Positions 1 to 5,340 of a stretch of DNA of 5,340 bases are shown in pieces (the first letter of the stretch is position 1; each line of letters begins with the position of its first letter). Source of the DNA: IMCC26256 sp037146835 (GTDB lineage Bacteria > Actinomycetota > Acidimicrobiia > IMCC26256). The notes below the pieces were generated by a model. The model was not told the origin of the DNA. It did not search any database and worked only from the letters and a program-made list of their open reading frames with translations. Both the position numbers and the translations under genes were made by a program. Where the stretch lies: positions 1-5,340 of the forward strand of contig JBAWWI010000123.1 of NCBI GenBank assembly GCA_037146835.1. The letters run 5' to 3'.

Positions 1-73
1 TCACGTTTATTGGTCACGTTCTAGGCACCTGTCACGAGTTGATTTGTGGGAATTAGCGAGACGCTCAAATGAT
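1..73. other. Intergenic edge sequence downstream of the amidase
   Basis: No gene can be supported here. The pentamer TCACG occurs three times, at 1-5, 14-18 and 32-36. A weak hairpin (AGCG at 55-58, CGCT at 62-65, three-base loop) lies about 10 bases past the amidase stop and could help end its transcript, but no T-run follows. Two edge possibilities cannot be settled. A plus-strand frame is open from the window edge to a TAG at 54-56, which could be the tail of a gene converging on the amidase. On the minus strand a GTG at 15-17 followed by codons for T-N-K-R could begin a further gene leaving the window. Confidence 0.4.
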
Positions 74-1558
74 TTAGAGAGCGGGGCGACGGTTCGCCCA
101 TGGCATTGCCTGCTCGAGTTGCCCCGCCACAGAGAGGAGAAGATCCTCGCGCCAAGCGCTACTTACAAGTTGAATCCCGATAGGTAGCCCCGAGGGAGAG
201 ATGTTCGTAGGCACTGAAATTGCAGGCTGCCCTGTGACGTTGAATGGCGCACAGTAGGCAACGAATGGAGTCGCTCGCGCCGCTGCTGTACCAGGGTCAT
301 CTGGTCGAGCAAGGTCCCCGAGTAGTGGTGGTGGCTCCGCGAGTGTCGGGGTTAGGAGAAGATCAAACTCATCCCACCATGAGAGCATTCGACGAGTCCA
401 CGCGTGTATCGATCGAAGCGATGCCTGTACCTGCACGCCAGTAATTGCCCGACCCATCTCCGCGTAACTCCACGTAATTGCCTCAACATCATCAGCTGTA
501 ACCGCGCGCCCTGCAATATCGGCAATTTCGTCGAGGTCTGCGGCGACATTGGTCGAGAGAACAGTTAGGAAGTTTGTGAGCAGATCCTCAGCTAACGCAT
601 CTGGGGATGAGACCTCTACGCGATGACCTAGTGACTCGAGTATGCGCCCAGCCTCCTCGGTAGCCGCAACGCAGTCTGGGTGTGTCTCGCACATGGCGCT
701 TGGAGCGCTAGTCAAGATGCCGATGCGGAGACTCCCTGGATCTTTAGTGACCGCACTGGCGTATGAACCATGCCGACTAGGTGCTGCATATGGATCACCG
801 GCGACTGCTCCAGCGATTACATCGAGAAGTGCGCCCGAGTCGCGCACGCTGCGGGTTAGAACACCGCGCATCACGAAACCGTTCCAAGGCTCGCCCTCGT
901 CTGGCCCAAGCGAGATGCGTCCACGGCTCGCCTTAAGCCCGACTAATCCGTTTGCGCTTGCCGGGATGCGAATAGATCCTCCACCATCGCCGGCGTGACC
1001 GACTGCGACCATCCCTGCCGCTACCGCTGCACCGGATCCACCCGATGACCCACCCGGTCCATGCGCAAGACTCCACGGGTTGTGGGTTGGGCCATATGCC
1101 TCGGGCTCGGTAGTGGGCTGCAGACCAAACTCAGGTGTGTTGGTCTTACCTATCGCGATCATTCCTGCTGCGCGCATTTTCGCGATGAGTGTGCTGTCGG
1201 TCGGGGCGATGTAGCCAAGTTCTTTGAGCAATTTATTTCCGTTGTGATACGGAGCTCCACCGAGTGGACCATCGAGGTCTTTAACTACAAACGGCACTCC
1301 TCTAAATGCACCGTCTGGGAGTGCCGGATCGGCGGCCTCTGCGCGTGCACGCTCGCGCAGGTCATGGATCACAGCATTGAGAACGGGGTTCACCTCATCA
1401 ATGCGGGCGATCGCAGCCTCGACTAACTCAGATGGGCTCGCGTCTCCGGAGCGCACAAGCTCAGCCTGAGCAACGGCATCTAATTCGTTGATTGCGCGGC
1501 TATCCAAGGAAGGGTTTTTTGAAGACGAGATATTTGAAGACGAGATATTTGAAGTCAT
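74..1558 (-). CDS. Amidase signature (AS) family hydrolase
   Basis: This 494-residue serine hydrolase of the amidase signature family cleaves a C-N amide bond in a probably cytosolic substrate; no signal peptide or membrane segment is seen. The Ser-cisSer-Lys triad is complete: Lys93 in FVVKD, cis-Ser171 in GPGGSSGGSG, and nucleophile Ser195 in DGGGSIRIPAS. The 24-residue gap between the two serines matches the family. The ending with GQPAISVP (443-450) and GLPIGIQLV (457-465) is also typical, and the length is normal. GatA is unlikely because no gatB or gatC lies nearby, so the substrate is unknown. The N-terminus is odd: residues 4-13 are NISSS twice, from a 15-bp DNA duplication. No Shine-Dalgarno precedes the ATG, and a TTG at codon 18 (1505-1507) would remove this tail and start close to the conserved fold. 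The gene follows the aldolase gene by 90 bp on the same strand, so cotranscription is likely. The stop is TAA. Confidence 0.93.
   Translation of the reverse strand: MTSNISSSNISSSKNPSLDSRAINELDAVAQAELVRSGDASPSELVEAAIARIDEVNPVLNAVIHDLRERARAEAADPALPDGAFRGVPFVVKDLDGPLGGAPYHNGNKLLKELGYIAPTDSTLIAKMRAAGMIAIGKTNTPEFGLQPTTEPEAYGPTHNPWSLAHGPGGSSGGSGAAVAAGMVAVGHAGDGGGSIRIPASANGLVGLKASRGRISLGPDEGEPWNGFVMRGVLTRSVRDSGALLDVIAGAVAGDPYAAPSRHGSYASAVTKDPGSLRIGILTSAPSAMCETHPDCVAATEEAGRILESLGHRVEVSSPDALAEDLLTNFLTVLSTNVAADLDEIADIAGRAVTADDVEAITWSYAEMGRAITGVQVQASLRSIHAWTRRMLSWWDEFDLLLTPTLAEPPPLLGDLARPDDPGTAAARATPFVAYCAPFNVTGQPAISVPTNISPSGLPIGIQLVSSAWREDLLLSVAGQLEQAMPWANRRPAL
1518..1554. repeat. 15-bp tandem duplication at the 5' end of the amidase gene
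   Basis: The unit TTTGAAGACGAGATA occurs twice without change (1518-1532 and 1533-1547), followed by a partial third copy TTTGAAG (1548-1554). It is in frame and encodes Asn-Ile-Ser-Ser-Ser twice on the minus strand, just after the start codon. The perfect identity suggests a recent replication-slippage event in a tail free to vary. An annotated start further downstream would make it 5' leader sequence instead. Confidence 0.9.
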
Positions 1559-1648
1559 GAGTAAAGACCGTAGCCCGATGCGAGCAGAAAGGCACGCTAA
1601 GAATTGGCTTGAAACGCGAGTCGCAGACGGAGCGGGATTCGAAGGGTG
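1559..1648. other. Spacer between aldolase and amidase genes
   Basis: These 90 bp separate the aldolase stop from the amidase start. A short hairpin (GGGTG at 1644-1648, CACCC at 1653-1657, four-base loop) spans the aldolase TAA stop, but no T-run follows, so it is more likely an attenuating or RNA-stabilising element than a terminator. I could not find a convincing -35/-10 pair or a Shine-Dalgarno for the amidase. On the minus strand the stretch just after the aldolase stop resembles the 3' end of a tRNA (TTCGAATCCCGC), but the matching half of the T stem is absent. Confidence 0.4.
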
Positions 1649-2674
1649 TTACCACCCACGCAGGTCTACAGCCCAGGTCTCGATTATGGAGTCTCCACCG
1701 GCCTCAGTTAGGTGCATTTTGTCGTGATAAGCAACGGTTGGGTCTATGTGGGCAGGGGTAACCATCACTCGATCCCCGACCTTGAGGGGCGATCCCTCGT
1801 GAGGAAGAATGGTTGTGTGCTCGTCGGAGCAGAAGAAAACATCCGCACCCTCAACCGTTGGGTTGCCATGGTCCATGCCGAGCGACTTGAGCCCGACATC
1901 GCAGACAGCCCAGCCTTTAGGCGAGACCGAGACAACGGTCGCTATTACCTTGAGCGCCTGAACGAAGGGGAGTCCGAGAGCGGAGTACGCGGTATCCATT
2001 AGTGCGTAGGAGCCGGCCTGAATCTCATTGGCCCAAGTGTTGATCGCATAGGTCCCTGTGCCTCCGGCAGAGACGATCTCCCCGCCTACGTCTCCATGTG
2101 CCTTTAGAAGCAGCGCCATGGCCTCCTCTGTAAGTCGGAGACGCTCCTCGTGAGAGGCAAGGCCCACAACATGGCCTTCATACCCCATCACCCCGCGTAC
2201 CGATAGTCCACGAGAGCGCGCGGCATCAGCTACGGCTCCTGCTCCCTCGGGTGTCACCCCACAGCGCGGTAGCCCAACCTCGACATCCACTAGCGCCTCG
2301 CGAAGCCCAGAATCAGCCGCGGCGTTAACGGTCTCAATCGAGTCGACAGCAATAGTTATGCGCGCCTTCTCTTGCTCAACAAGTTGCGCCATTGACGCGA
2401 GGCGAACAGGGTCAACGGATTCATTGGCGAGAAGAAGATCGTGCCCGAGCCCTGCGTTTGCCATTCCGATTACCTCTAGCGGTGTTGCGCAGGTAAATCC
2501 AAGATGGCCATGAGCGCTCTGCCTTCTAGCTAGCGAGGTTGTCTTGTGGGCCTTTACATGTGGCCGACAGCGCTCGCCGGGTAGCAGGGCAGCCATCGTC
2601 GCCAAGTTGGCCTCAAGGGCGCCGGAGTCGAGAATTAGGGCAGGAGTCTGGAGATCATTCACGTTGAGTGTCAT
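1649..2674 (-). CDS. PLP-dependent D-threonine aldolase-type enzyme (Alr/DSD1 fold III)
   Basis: This 341-residue enzyme has an N-terminal alanine-racemase-type TIM barrel and a C-terminal D-serine-dehydratase-like beta domain. The opening LQTPALILD is typical. The PLP lysine lies in RPHVKAHKT (37-45) and is most likely Lys41. SAGGTGTY (202-209) and the following EIQAGSYALMD (217-227) fit the phosphate-binding and barrel-end region. The C-terminal metal motif reads PAHIDPT with His309 and Asp311. In the known family, His-x-Asp is found in Mn-dependent D-threonine aldolases and His-x-Cys in zinc D-serine dehydratases. The probable reaction is therefore retro-aldol cleavage of D-threonine or another D-beta-hydroxy amino acid to glycine and an aldehyde. 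The ATG at 2672-2674 was chosen because MTLNVNDLQTPALI is a normal N-terminus. A TTG at 2726-2728 would add 18 residues but overlap the divergent gene. No Shine-Dalgarno is seen, so leaderless translation is possible. The amidase gene follows. Confidence 0.85.
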   Translation of the reverse strand: MTLNVNDLQTPALILDSGALEANLATMAALLPGERCRPHVKAHKTTSLARRQSAHGHLGFTCATPLEVIGMANAGLGHDLLLANESVDPVRLASMAQLVEQEKARITIAVDSIETVNAAADSGLREALVDVEVGLPRCGVTPEGAGAVADAARSRGLSVRGVMGYEGHVVGLASHEERLRLTEEAMALLLKAHGDVGGEIVSAGGTGTYAINTWANEIQAGSYALMDTAYSALGLPFVQALKVIATVVSVSPKGWAVCDVGLKSLGMDHGNPTVEGADVFFCSDEHTTILPHEGSPLKVGDRVMVTPAHIDPTVAYHDKMHLTEAGGDSIIETWAVDLRGW

Positions 2675-2700
2675 ATGTGCGCGAGCATTGCACGCATATG
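2672..2700. promoter_or_regulatory. Imperfect palindrome spanning the divergent start codons
   Basis: The 29-bp segment begins and ends with CATATG. Folding it about base 2686 gives 10 Watson-Crick pairs out of 14, plus two G-T pairs. The left CAT is the reverse-strand start of the aldolase and the right ATG starts the unknown gene. An inner dyad, GTGC (2677-2680) and GCAC (2690-2693), is also present but centred one base to the left. Only 23 bp separate the two start codons, so promoter elements must reach into the coding regions. A dimeric regulator site controlling both genes is plausible. The symmetry is seen; the function is inferred. Confidence 0.4.
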
Positions 2701-3072
2701 CCAATCCCCGCTGAAGAACGCCCGCCAATTACCCATGACCTGCATACGGATGAGCTGCCTCCGCTGCCCCAGCGTGATTACTTGATCCCTGTCGAGCGAT
2801 GGATCGAGGCCCCTGCGGAGCTGGTGAGTCTTGGGAGTGATTTTGGTGTCTCCCTAGTTGCTTTCAAGAGACGAATTGGGAGGTATCTCCTCTGGAGAGC
2901 TGGGCCAGCCGTAGGTGCAGACGCTTGTTATATGGCCCTTGATGCAGACGACATTTCTCGACGGTTTACTTTCCGCCTCCTCGCAGACGCGAAGGGTTCA
3001 GGGGCGGGGCCAGACGGAGTGATCCATGACAGATTCCGAACTTGGAAAGAGTCTCTCCGCGACGATATTTAG
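2698..3072 (+). CDS. Hypothetical protein of 124 residues
   Basis: I do not recognise this protein. The frame looks genuinely coding: it fills the gap between the aldolase and menE, nothing longer competes with it on the other strand, and its composition is protein-like. The proline- and acid-rich N-terminus (residues 1-40, with PPITHDLHTDELPPLP) is followed by a mixed central segment with a basic patch (KRRIGRYLLWRAG, 57-69), one cysteine at 77, and a polar C-terminus (DRFRTWKESLRDDI, 111-124). There is no signal peptide, membrane segment or known nucleotide-binding motif, so it is probably a small cytosolic protein. The ATG at 2698 is preferred. A GTG at 2668 would add ten residues but overlap the aldolase start, and neither has a good ribosome site. 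The TAG stop lies in the first unit of a 12-bp repeat array containing two more in-frame TAG codons. It diverges from the aldolase gene by 23 bp and converges on menE with an 81-bp gap. Confidence 0.7.
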   Translation: MPIPAEERPPITHDLHTDELPPLPQRDYLIPVERWIEAPAELVSLGSDFGVSLVAFKRRIGRYLLWRAGPAVGADACYMALDADDISRRFTFRLLADAKGSGAGPDGVIHDRFRTWKESLRDDI

Positions 3073-3138
3073 AGAGCTATTTAGAGAGCTGTTTAGAGAG
3101 CTGTTCAGCGAGCTATTAAGAGGGCTAATAAGAAAGTT
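3067..3138. repeat. 12-bp tandem repeat array over the stop codon of the unknown gene
   Basis: Six consecutive 12-bp units start at 3067, 3079, 3091, 3103, 3115 and 3127. The first two are identical (ATTTAGAGAGCT) and the third differs at one base (GTTTAGAGAGCT). The fourth is GTTCAGCGAGCT and the fifth ATTAAGAGGGCT. The sixth is degenerate: AATAAGAAAGTT. The unit equals four codons, in frame with the upstream gene. Units 1-3 each hold a TAG, while units 4-6 read on as QRAI, KRAN, KKV before a TAA at 3139-3141. The gradient of decay toward menE suggests expansion from the gene side. Confidence 0.9.
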
Positions 3139-3158
3139 TAAAGCTATTTATTATTAGC
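3124..3158. terminator. Possible bidirectional terminator between convergent genes
   Basis: GCTAATAA at 3124-3131 is exactly complementary to TTATTAGC at 3151-3158, giving an 8-bp stem with a 19-base AT-rich loop. The right arm overlaps the menE stop codon, TAA at 3156-3154. The position between two converging genes suits a shared terminator. The stem is AT-rich and lacks a clear T-run on either strand, so the structure may be weak. Confidence 0.3.
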
Positions 3159-4344
3159 GCGGCAGTAGGCGTCGAAGGAGCTTGCCCCCGGGGGAGCGAG
3201 GTATCTCATCGACCATTCGAATCTCGCGCGGTAACTCTGGGGCCGCGAGGCGAGACTGTGCAAATGCGCGCATGTCCGCGAGGCTCGGCGGGAGTCCTTT
3301 GCGCACCGGAACAACAAACGCAACTACGCGCTCGCCCCACTCTGGATCAGGTAGTCCAACGACACAGACATCTCGGATTGCTGGGTGCAGTAGCAACACG
3401 TGCTCGACTGCGGTTGGCGAGACATTTACGCCGCCACTGATAATCACGTCTTTGCGGCGGTCGCCAACTTGGAGTACTCCATCTGGGAGCATGCGCCCTA
3501 AGTCGCCGGTGCGAAGTGCTCCATCAGGGGTAAAAGCTGCTTTAGTTGCAGGCTCGTCTAGTCGGTAGCCGCTCATCGTTATCTGGCCACGTACGAGTAT
3601 TTCATCGGTCTTGGGATCGATTGTTACCTCAACGCCGATCATCGGGTGGCCATTATGAACGCAACCGCCTCCCGTCTCGGTGAGCCCATAGGTAGTAGTT
3701 ACATGTGCACCGCTAGCGCGAGCGCGCGCTAGGAGTCCGGGCGGTGCAGGGGCTCCACCTAAGAGGATGTGATGGAACTGATCAACGGGAGCACCAGCGT
3801 CGAGTAGGCGTGCGAGAGTTGTCGGCACAAGCGAGACGAGTGTGGCGCCTTGCTGAGGGGCTCTTGCTACGGCTGCTGTATCGAATCGGTCGTGCACAAT
3901 TAGTGGAGAGCCAGTATGAAAGCTTCGAGCGAGTATTGCCAAGCCGGCGACGCCTGTAAGGGGAACACAAGCGAGCCAAGTATCGTCAATGGGGTCGACA
4001 CCTAGAGCTGCGTGTACTGCAAACGCGCTTGCCTCAAGAGCATTCTCATCGAGCATTACCCAGCGAGGCTCGGAGGTAGTTCCACTCGTCGCAACTATCG
4101 CTGCTACCCCCGCGGCTACAGGCTCGCCCTCGCCATCACGGTCACTCCACTCTCGTCTGCCATTGGCATCTAGAACCTCGGTGGGGCGCAGTGTCGAGAG
4201 CCGCTCCTCTATCCGGAATGCCGGATCGCGTGGATCAATGACTGCAACTGCCTCACCGTTTGCCCATGCCTCTTGGACGGCTATGGCCGCTGCGGCTGGG
4301 GGCAGCACGATCGCTAAGAGGGAGGACTCGTTACCTAAATGCAT
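3154..4344 (-). CDS. menE: o-Succinylbenzoate--CoA ligase, short MenE type
   Basis: MenE converts o-succinylbenzoate, ATP and CoA to o-succinylbenzoyl-CoA in menaquinone synthesis. Counting from the ATG at 4344 the protein has 396 residues, and an ANL-superfamily fold is clear. The ATP loop is TSGTTSEPRW (86-95), the A5 motif YGLTE (219-223), A7 TGDL (279-282), the hinge GDRRKD (294-299) followed by ISGGVNVSP, then VVGLPDPEWGE (328-338). The C-terminal catalytic lysine is Lys388 in PRSPGGKLLRR. The ATP loop departs from the usual TGxPKG at three places (Ser91, Arg94, Trp95), and VPLTGVAGL (127-135) lacks the histidine usual there. The frame stays open to 4542, but an upstream start would overlap menA. 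ATGs at 4434 and 4425 are alternatives that add 30 or 27 residues of unconvincing sequence. No start has a good ribosome site. Assignment as menE rests on domain order, short length and adjacency to menA; another small acyl-CoA synthetase remains possible. Confidence 0.82.
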   Translation of the reverse strand: MHLGNESSLLAIVLPPAAAAIAVQEAWANGEAVAVIDPRDPAFRIEERLSTLRPTEVLDANGRREWSDRDGEGEPVAAGVAAIVATSGTTSEPRWVMLDENALEASAFAVHAALGVDPIDDTWLACVPLTGVAGLAILARSFHTGSPLIVHDRFDTAAVARAPQQGATLVSLVPTTLARLLDAGAPVDQFHHILLGGAPAPPGLLARARASGAHVTTTYGLTETGGGCVHNGHPMIGVEVTIDPKTDEILVRGQITMSGYRLDEPATKAAFTPDGALRTGDLGRMLPDGVLQVGDRRKDVIISGGVNVSPTAVEHVLLLHPAIRDVCVVGLPDPEWGERVVAFVVPVRKGLPPSLADMRAFAQSRLAAPELPREIRMVDEIPRSPGGKLLRRLLPR

Positions 4345-4448
4345 TAACCGGTACGGTAACCCTCCGGCCGGGGTCGTTGGCGACCTGCGGTGGGAATAAT
4401 CCGCCCCATAGCGTTGGTGGGGCATCTTTAACATGTTGAGGTAAATCT
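4345..4448. promoter_or_regulatory. Divergent menE-menA control region
   Basis: These 104 bp separate the preferred menE start from the menA start and must contain at least the menA promoter. I found no -35/-10 pair with acceptable spacing on either strand. GAGG at 4438-4441, seven bases before the GTG of menA, is a good ribosome-binding site. An 8-bp perfect palindrome, AACATGTT (4430-4437), sits just before it. If menE instead starts at 4434 or 4425, this palindrome overlaps or abuts its start codon and the region shrinks to about 14-23 bp. Confidence 0.45.
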
Positions 4449-5318
4449 GTGGCGACAACTCAAGAGTGGATACAGGGGTCACGCCCGCGTACCCTCGGCG
4501 CAGCAATTGCGCCCGTGGCGGTCGGAACCGCAGCTGCCTCAACCCTTGGGCCCATTACTTGGTGGCGAGCCCTCGCCGCCTTAGTGGTGGCACTCGCGCT
4601 CCAAGTTGGGGTCAACTTCGCAAACGATTACTCCGACGGGGTACGCGGCACGGATGCCGATCGACGCGGGCCGGTGCGCCTAACTGCATCTGGGTTGGCA
4701 ACGCCTGGAGCGGTGCGCGCTGCTGCAGTAGCGAGTCTTCTCATTGCGGCGATAGTCGGAGCAGTGTTAGCGATCGCAACGTATCCATGGTTGTTGCTTC
4801 TCGGCGCTGGGATGCTCCTCGCTGCAGCGCTATATACGGGCGGGCCGCGCCCTTATGGTTATGCAGGTTTCGGCGAGTTGATGGTGCTGATCTGTTTTGG
4901 TTTCGTAGCAACTGTTGGTACGGCATTGGTGCAGCGCAACGGTGTGCCGGCCGCTGCATGGTGGGGCTCTCTTGTAACTGGTCTCCCAGCGTGCGCCGTG
5001 CTGCTCGCGAATAACGTGCGTGACATCGCGACAGACACCGTGGTTGGCAAACGGACGCTCGCGGTTCGCATCGGAGACCGCAGCGCTCGCAGGCTATTCG
5101 TAGGCTGTTTATTGGCCTCTTTTATAGCGGTTATTCCGATCGCTATTCTAAATCCTTGGGCCGCTCTGGCGTTCTTAGCGATCCCTCTCGCAGTTGCGCC
5201 TTCGAAGGCGATGCTTACGCGTACCGATGCTCCCGGCTTGATTGCGGCACTTGTGGGCACCGTACGGCTCGAGCTCGTAGCAGGGTCGCTTCTCGCTCTT
5301 GGTCTCGCTATTTCGTAG
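4449..5318 (+). CDS. menA: 1,4-Dihydroxy-2-naphthoate polyprenyltransferase
   Basis: MenA is a UbiA-family integral membrane enzyme that transfers a polyprenyl chain from its diphosphate to 1,4-dihydroxy-2-naphthoate, giving demethylmenaquinone. The 289-residue protein starts with WIQGSRPRTLGAAIAPV (7-23), typical of MenA. The first Mg/diphosphate motif is NDYSDGVRGTD (59-69). The MenA signature YTGGPRPYGYAGFGE spans 129-143. The second aspartate motif is NNVRDIATD (188-196), followed by GKRTLAVRIG (200-209). About eight or nine hydrophobic helices are visible, including 39-57, 92-111, 113-129, 143-160, 215-233 and 238-251. The ending, RLELVAGSLLALGLAIS, is normal. The GTG start is supported by GAGG seven bases upstream and by fit to the family N-terminus. 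It diverges from menE, consistent with joint quinone supply. The stop is TAG, which shows that TAG serves as an ordinary stop in this genome. Confidence 0.95.
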   Translation: MATTQEWIQGSRPRTLGAAIAPVAVGTAAASTLGPITWWRALAALVVALALQVGVNFANDYSDGVRGTDADRRGPVRLTASGLATPGAVRAAAVASLLIAAIVGAVLAIATYPWLLLLGAGMLLAAALYTGGPRPYGYAGFGELMVLICFGFVATVGTALVQRNGVPAAAWWGSLVTGLPACAVLLANNVRDIATDTVVGKRTLAVRIGDRSARRLFVGCLLASFIAVIPIAILNPWAALAFLAIPLAVAPSKAMLTRTDAPGLIAALVGTVRLELVAGSLLALGLAIS

Positions 5319-5337
5319 TCGCGTTAAGAGCGACCTA
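5316..5337 (+). terminator. Hairpin at the menA stop codon
   Basis: TAGTCGC (5316-5322) can pair with GCGA-C-CTA (5330-5337), a 7-bp stem with one bulged C and a 7-base loop GTTAAGA. It begins at the menA stop codon, so it may end the menA transcript. The window stops three bases later, so a T-run cannot be checked. Confidence 0.35.
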
Positions 5338-5340
5338 GCG

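Noticed and set aside
2..184. Plus-strand frame open from the window edge into the amidase 3' end
   Set aside because: It would overlap the amidase by over 100 bp antisense and has no recognisable product.
642..1426. Plus-strand open frames of 118 and 121 residues inside the amidase gene
   Set aside because: They are antisense to a well-supported amidase with an intact catalytic triad, so they are frame shadows.
1614..1646. tRNA 3'-end-like string on the minus strand (TTCGAATCCCGC followed by an acceptor-like stretch)
   Set aside because: The preceding bases CACCC cannot pair with CCCGC to form a T stem, no other tRNA arms exist in the 90-bp spacer, and CGA stands where CCA would be expected. 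At most a remnant; probably chance.
1556..1727. Plus-strand open frame beginning MSKDRSPMRAERH
   Set aside because: It runs antisense into the 3' end of the aldolase gene, has no ribosome site and does not resemble a known protein.
3067..3138. CRISPR-like array
   Set aside because: The units are 12 bp, directly adjoining and without spacers, so this is a simple tandem repeat.
3182..4399. Several plus-strand open frames across menE
   Set aside because: All are antisense to conserved ANL motifs and have low-complexity Arg/Ser/Thr-rich translations typical of shadows.
4466..5260. Alternative frames on both strands across menA
   Set aside because: They overlap the complete, motif-bearing MenA frame and show Cys/Arg-rich shadow composition.

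Overview
The window looks like chromosomal DNA from a menaquinone-using bacterium. An actinobacterium is most likely: the MenE is a short one, the MenA carries the YTGGPRPYGY signature common there, several genes lack a clear Shine-Dalgarno sequence, and GC content judged by eye is in the mid-50s percent. An acidimicrobial lineage is possible, but this is inference and no taxonomic marker is present. There are no transposases, phage genes, CRISPR arrays or complete RNA genes.

Layout from left to right. Bases 1-73 are intergenic edge sequence. An amidase-signature hydrolase (74-1558, minus) and an Alr/DSD1-fold PLP enzyme of D-threonine aldolase type (1649-2674, minus) lie in tandem 90 bp apart, with the aldolase upstream, and probably form one transcription unit. 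Diverging from the aldolase after only 23 bp is a 124-residue protein that I do not recognise (2698-3072, plus). The two ATG starts sit at the ends of an imperfect palindrome flanked by two CATATG boxes. The unknown gene ends inside a 12-bp tandem repeat that places three in-frame TAG codons in a row. It converges on menE (about 3154-4344, minus), an o-succinylbenzoate-CoA ligase. menE diverges from menA (4449-5318, plus), the 1,4-dihydroxy-2-naphthoate polyprenyltransferase. menA ends at a hairpin that runs to the edge of the window.

How the genes work together: MenE activates o-succinylbenzoate to its CoA ester, and MenA prenylates the resulting dihydroxynaphthoate at the membrane. The pair therefore supplies two steps of menaquinone synthesis from a divergent control region. 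The aldolase and amidase look like a small catabolic pair, perhaps for a D-beta-hydroxy amino acid and an amide, but the substrates cannot be read from the sequence.

I see no clearly new multi-gene system. The points most worth a second look are the stop-codon repeat array behind the unknown gene, an 11-base copy of its unit at the amidase stop codon, the palindrome between the divergent starts, and the altered ATP-binding loop of MenE.
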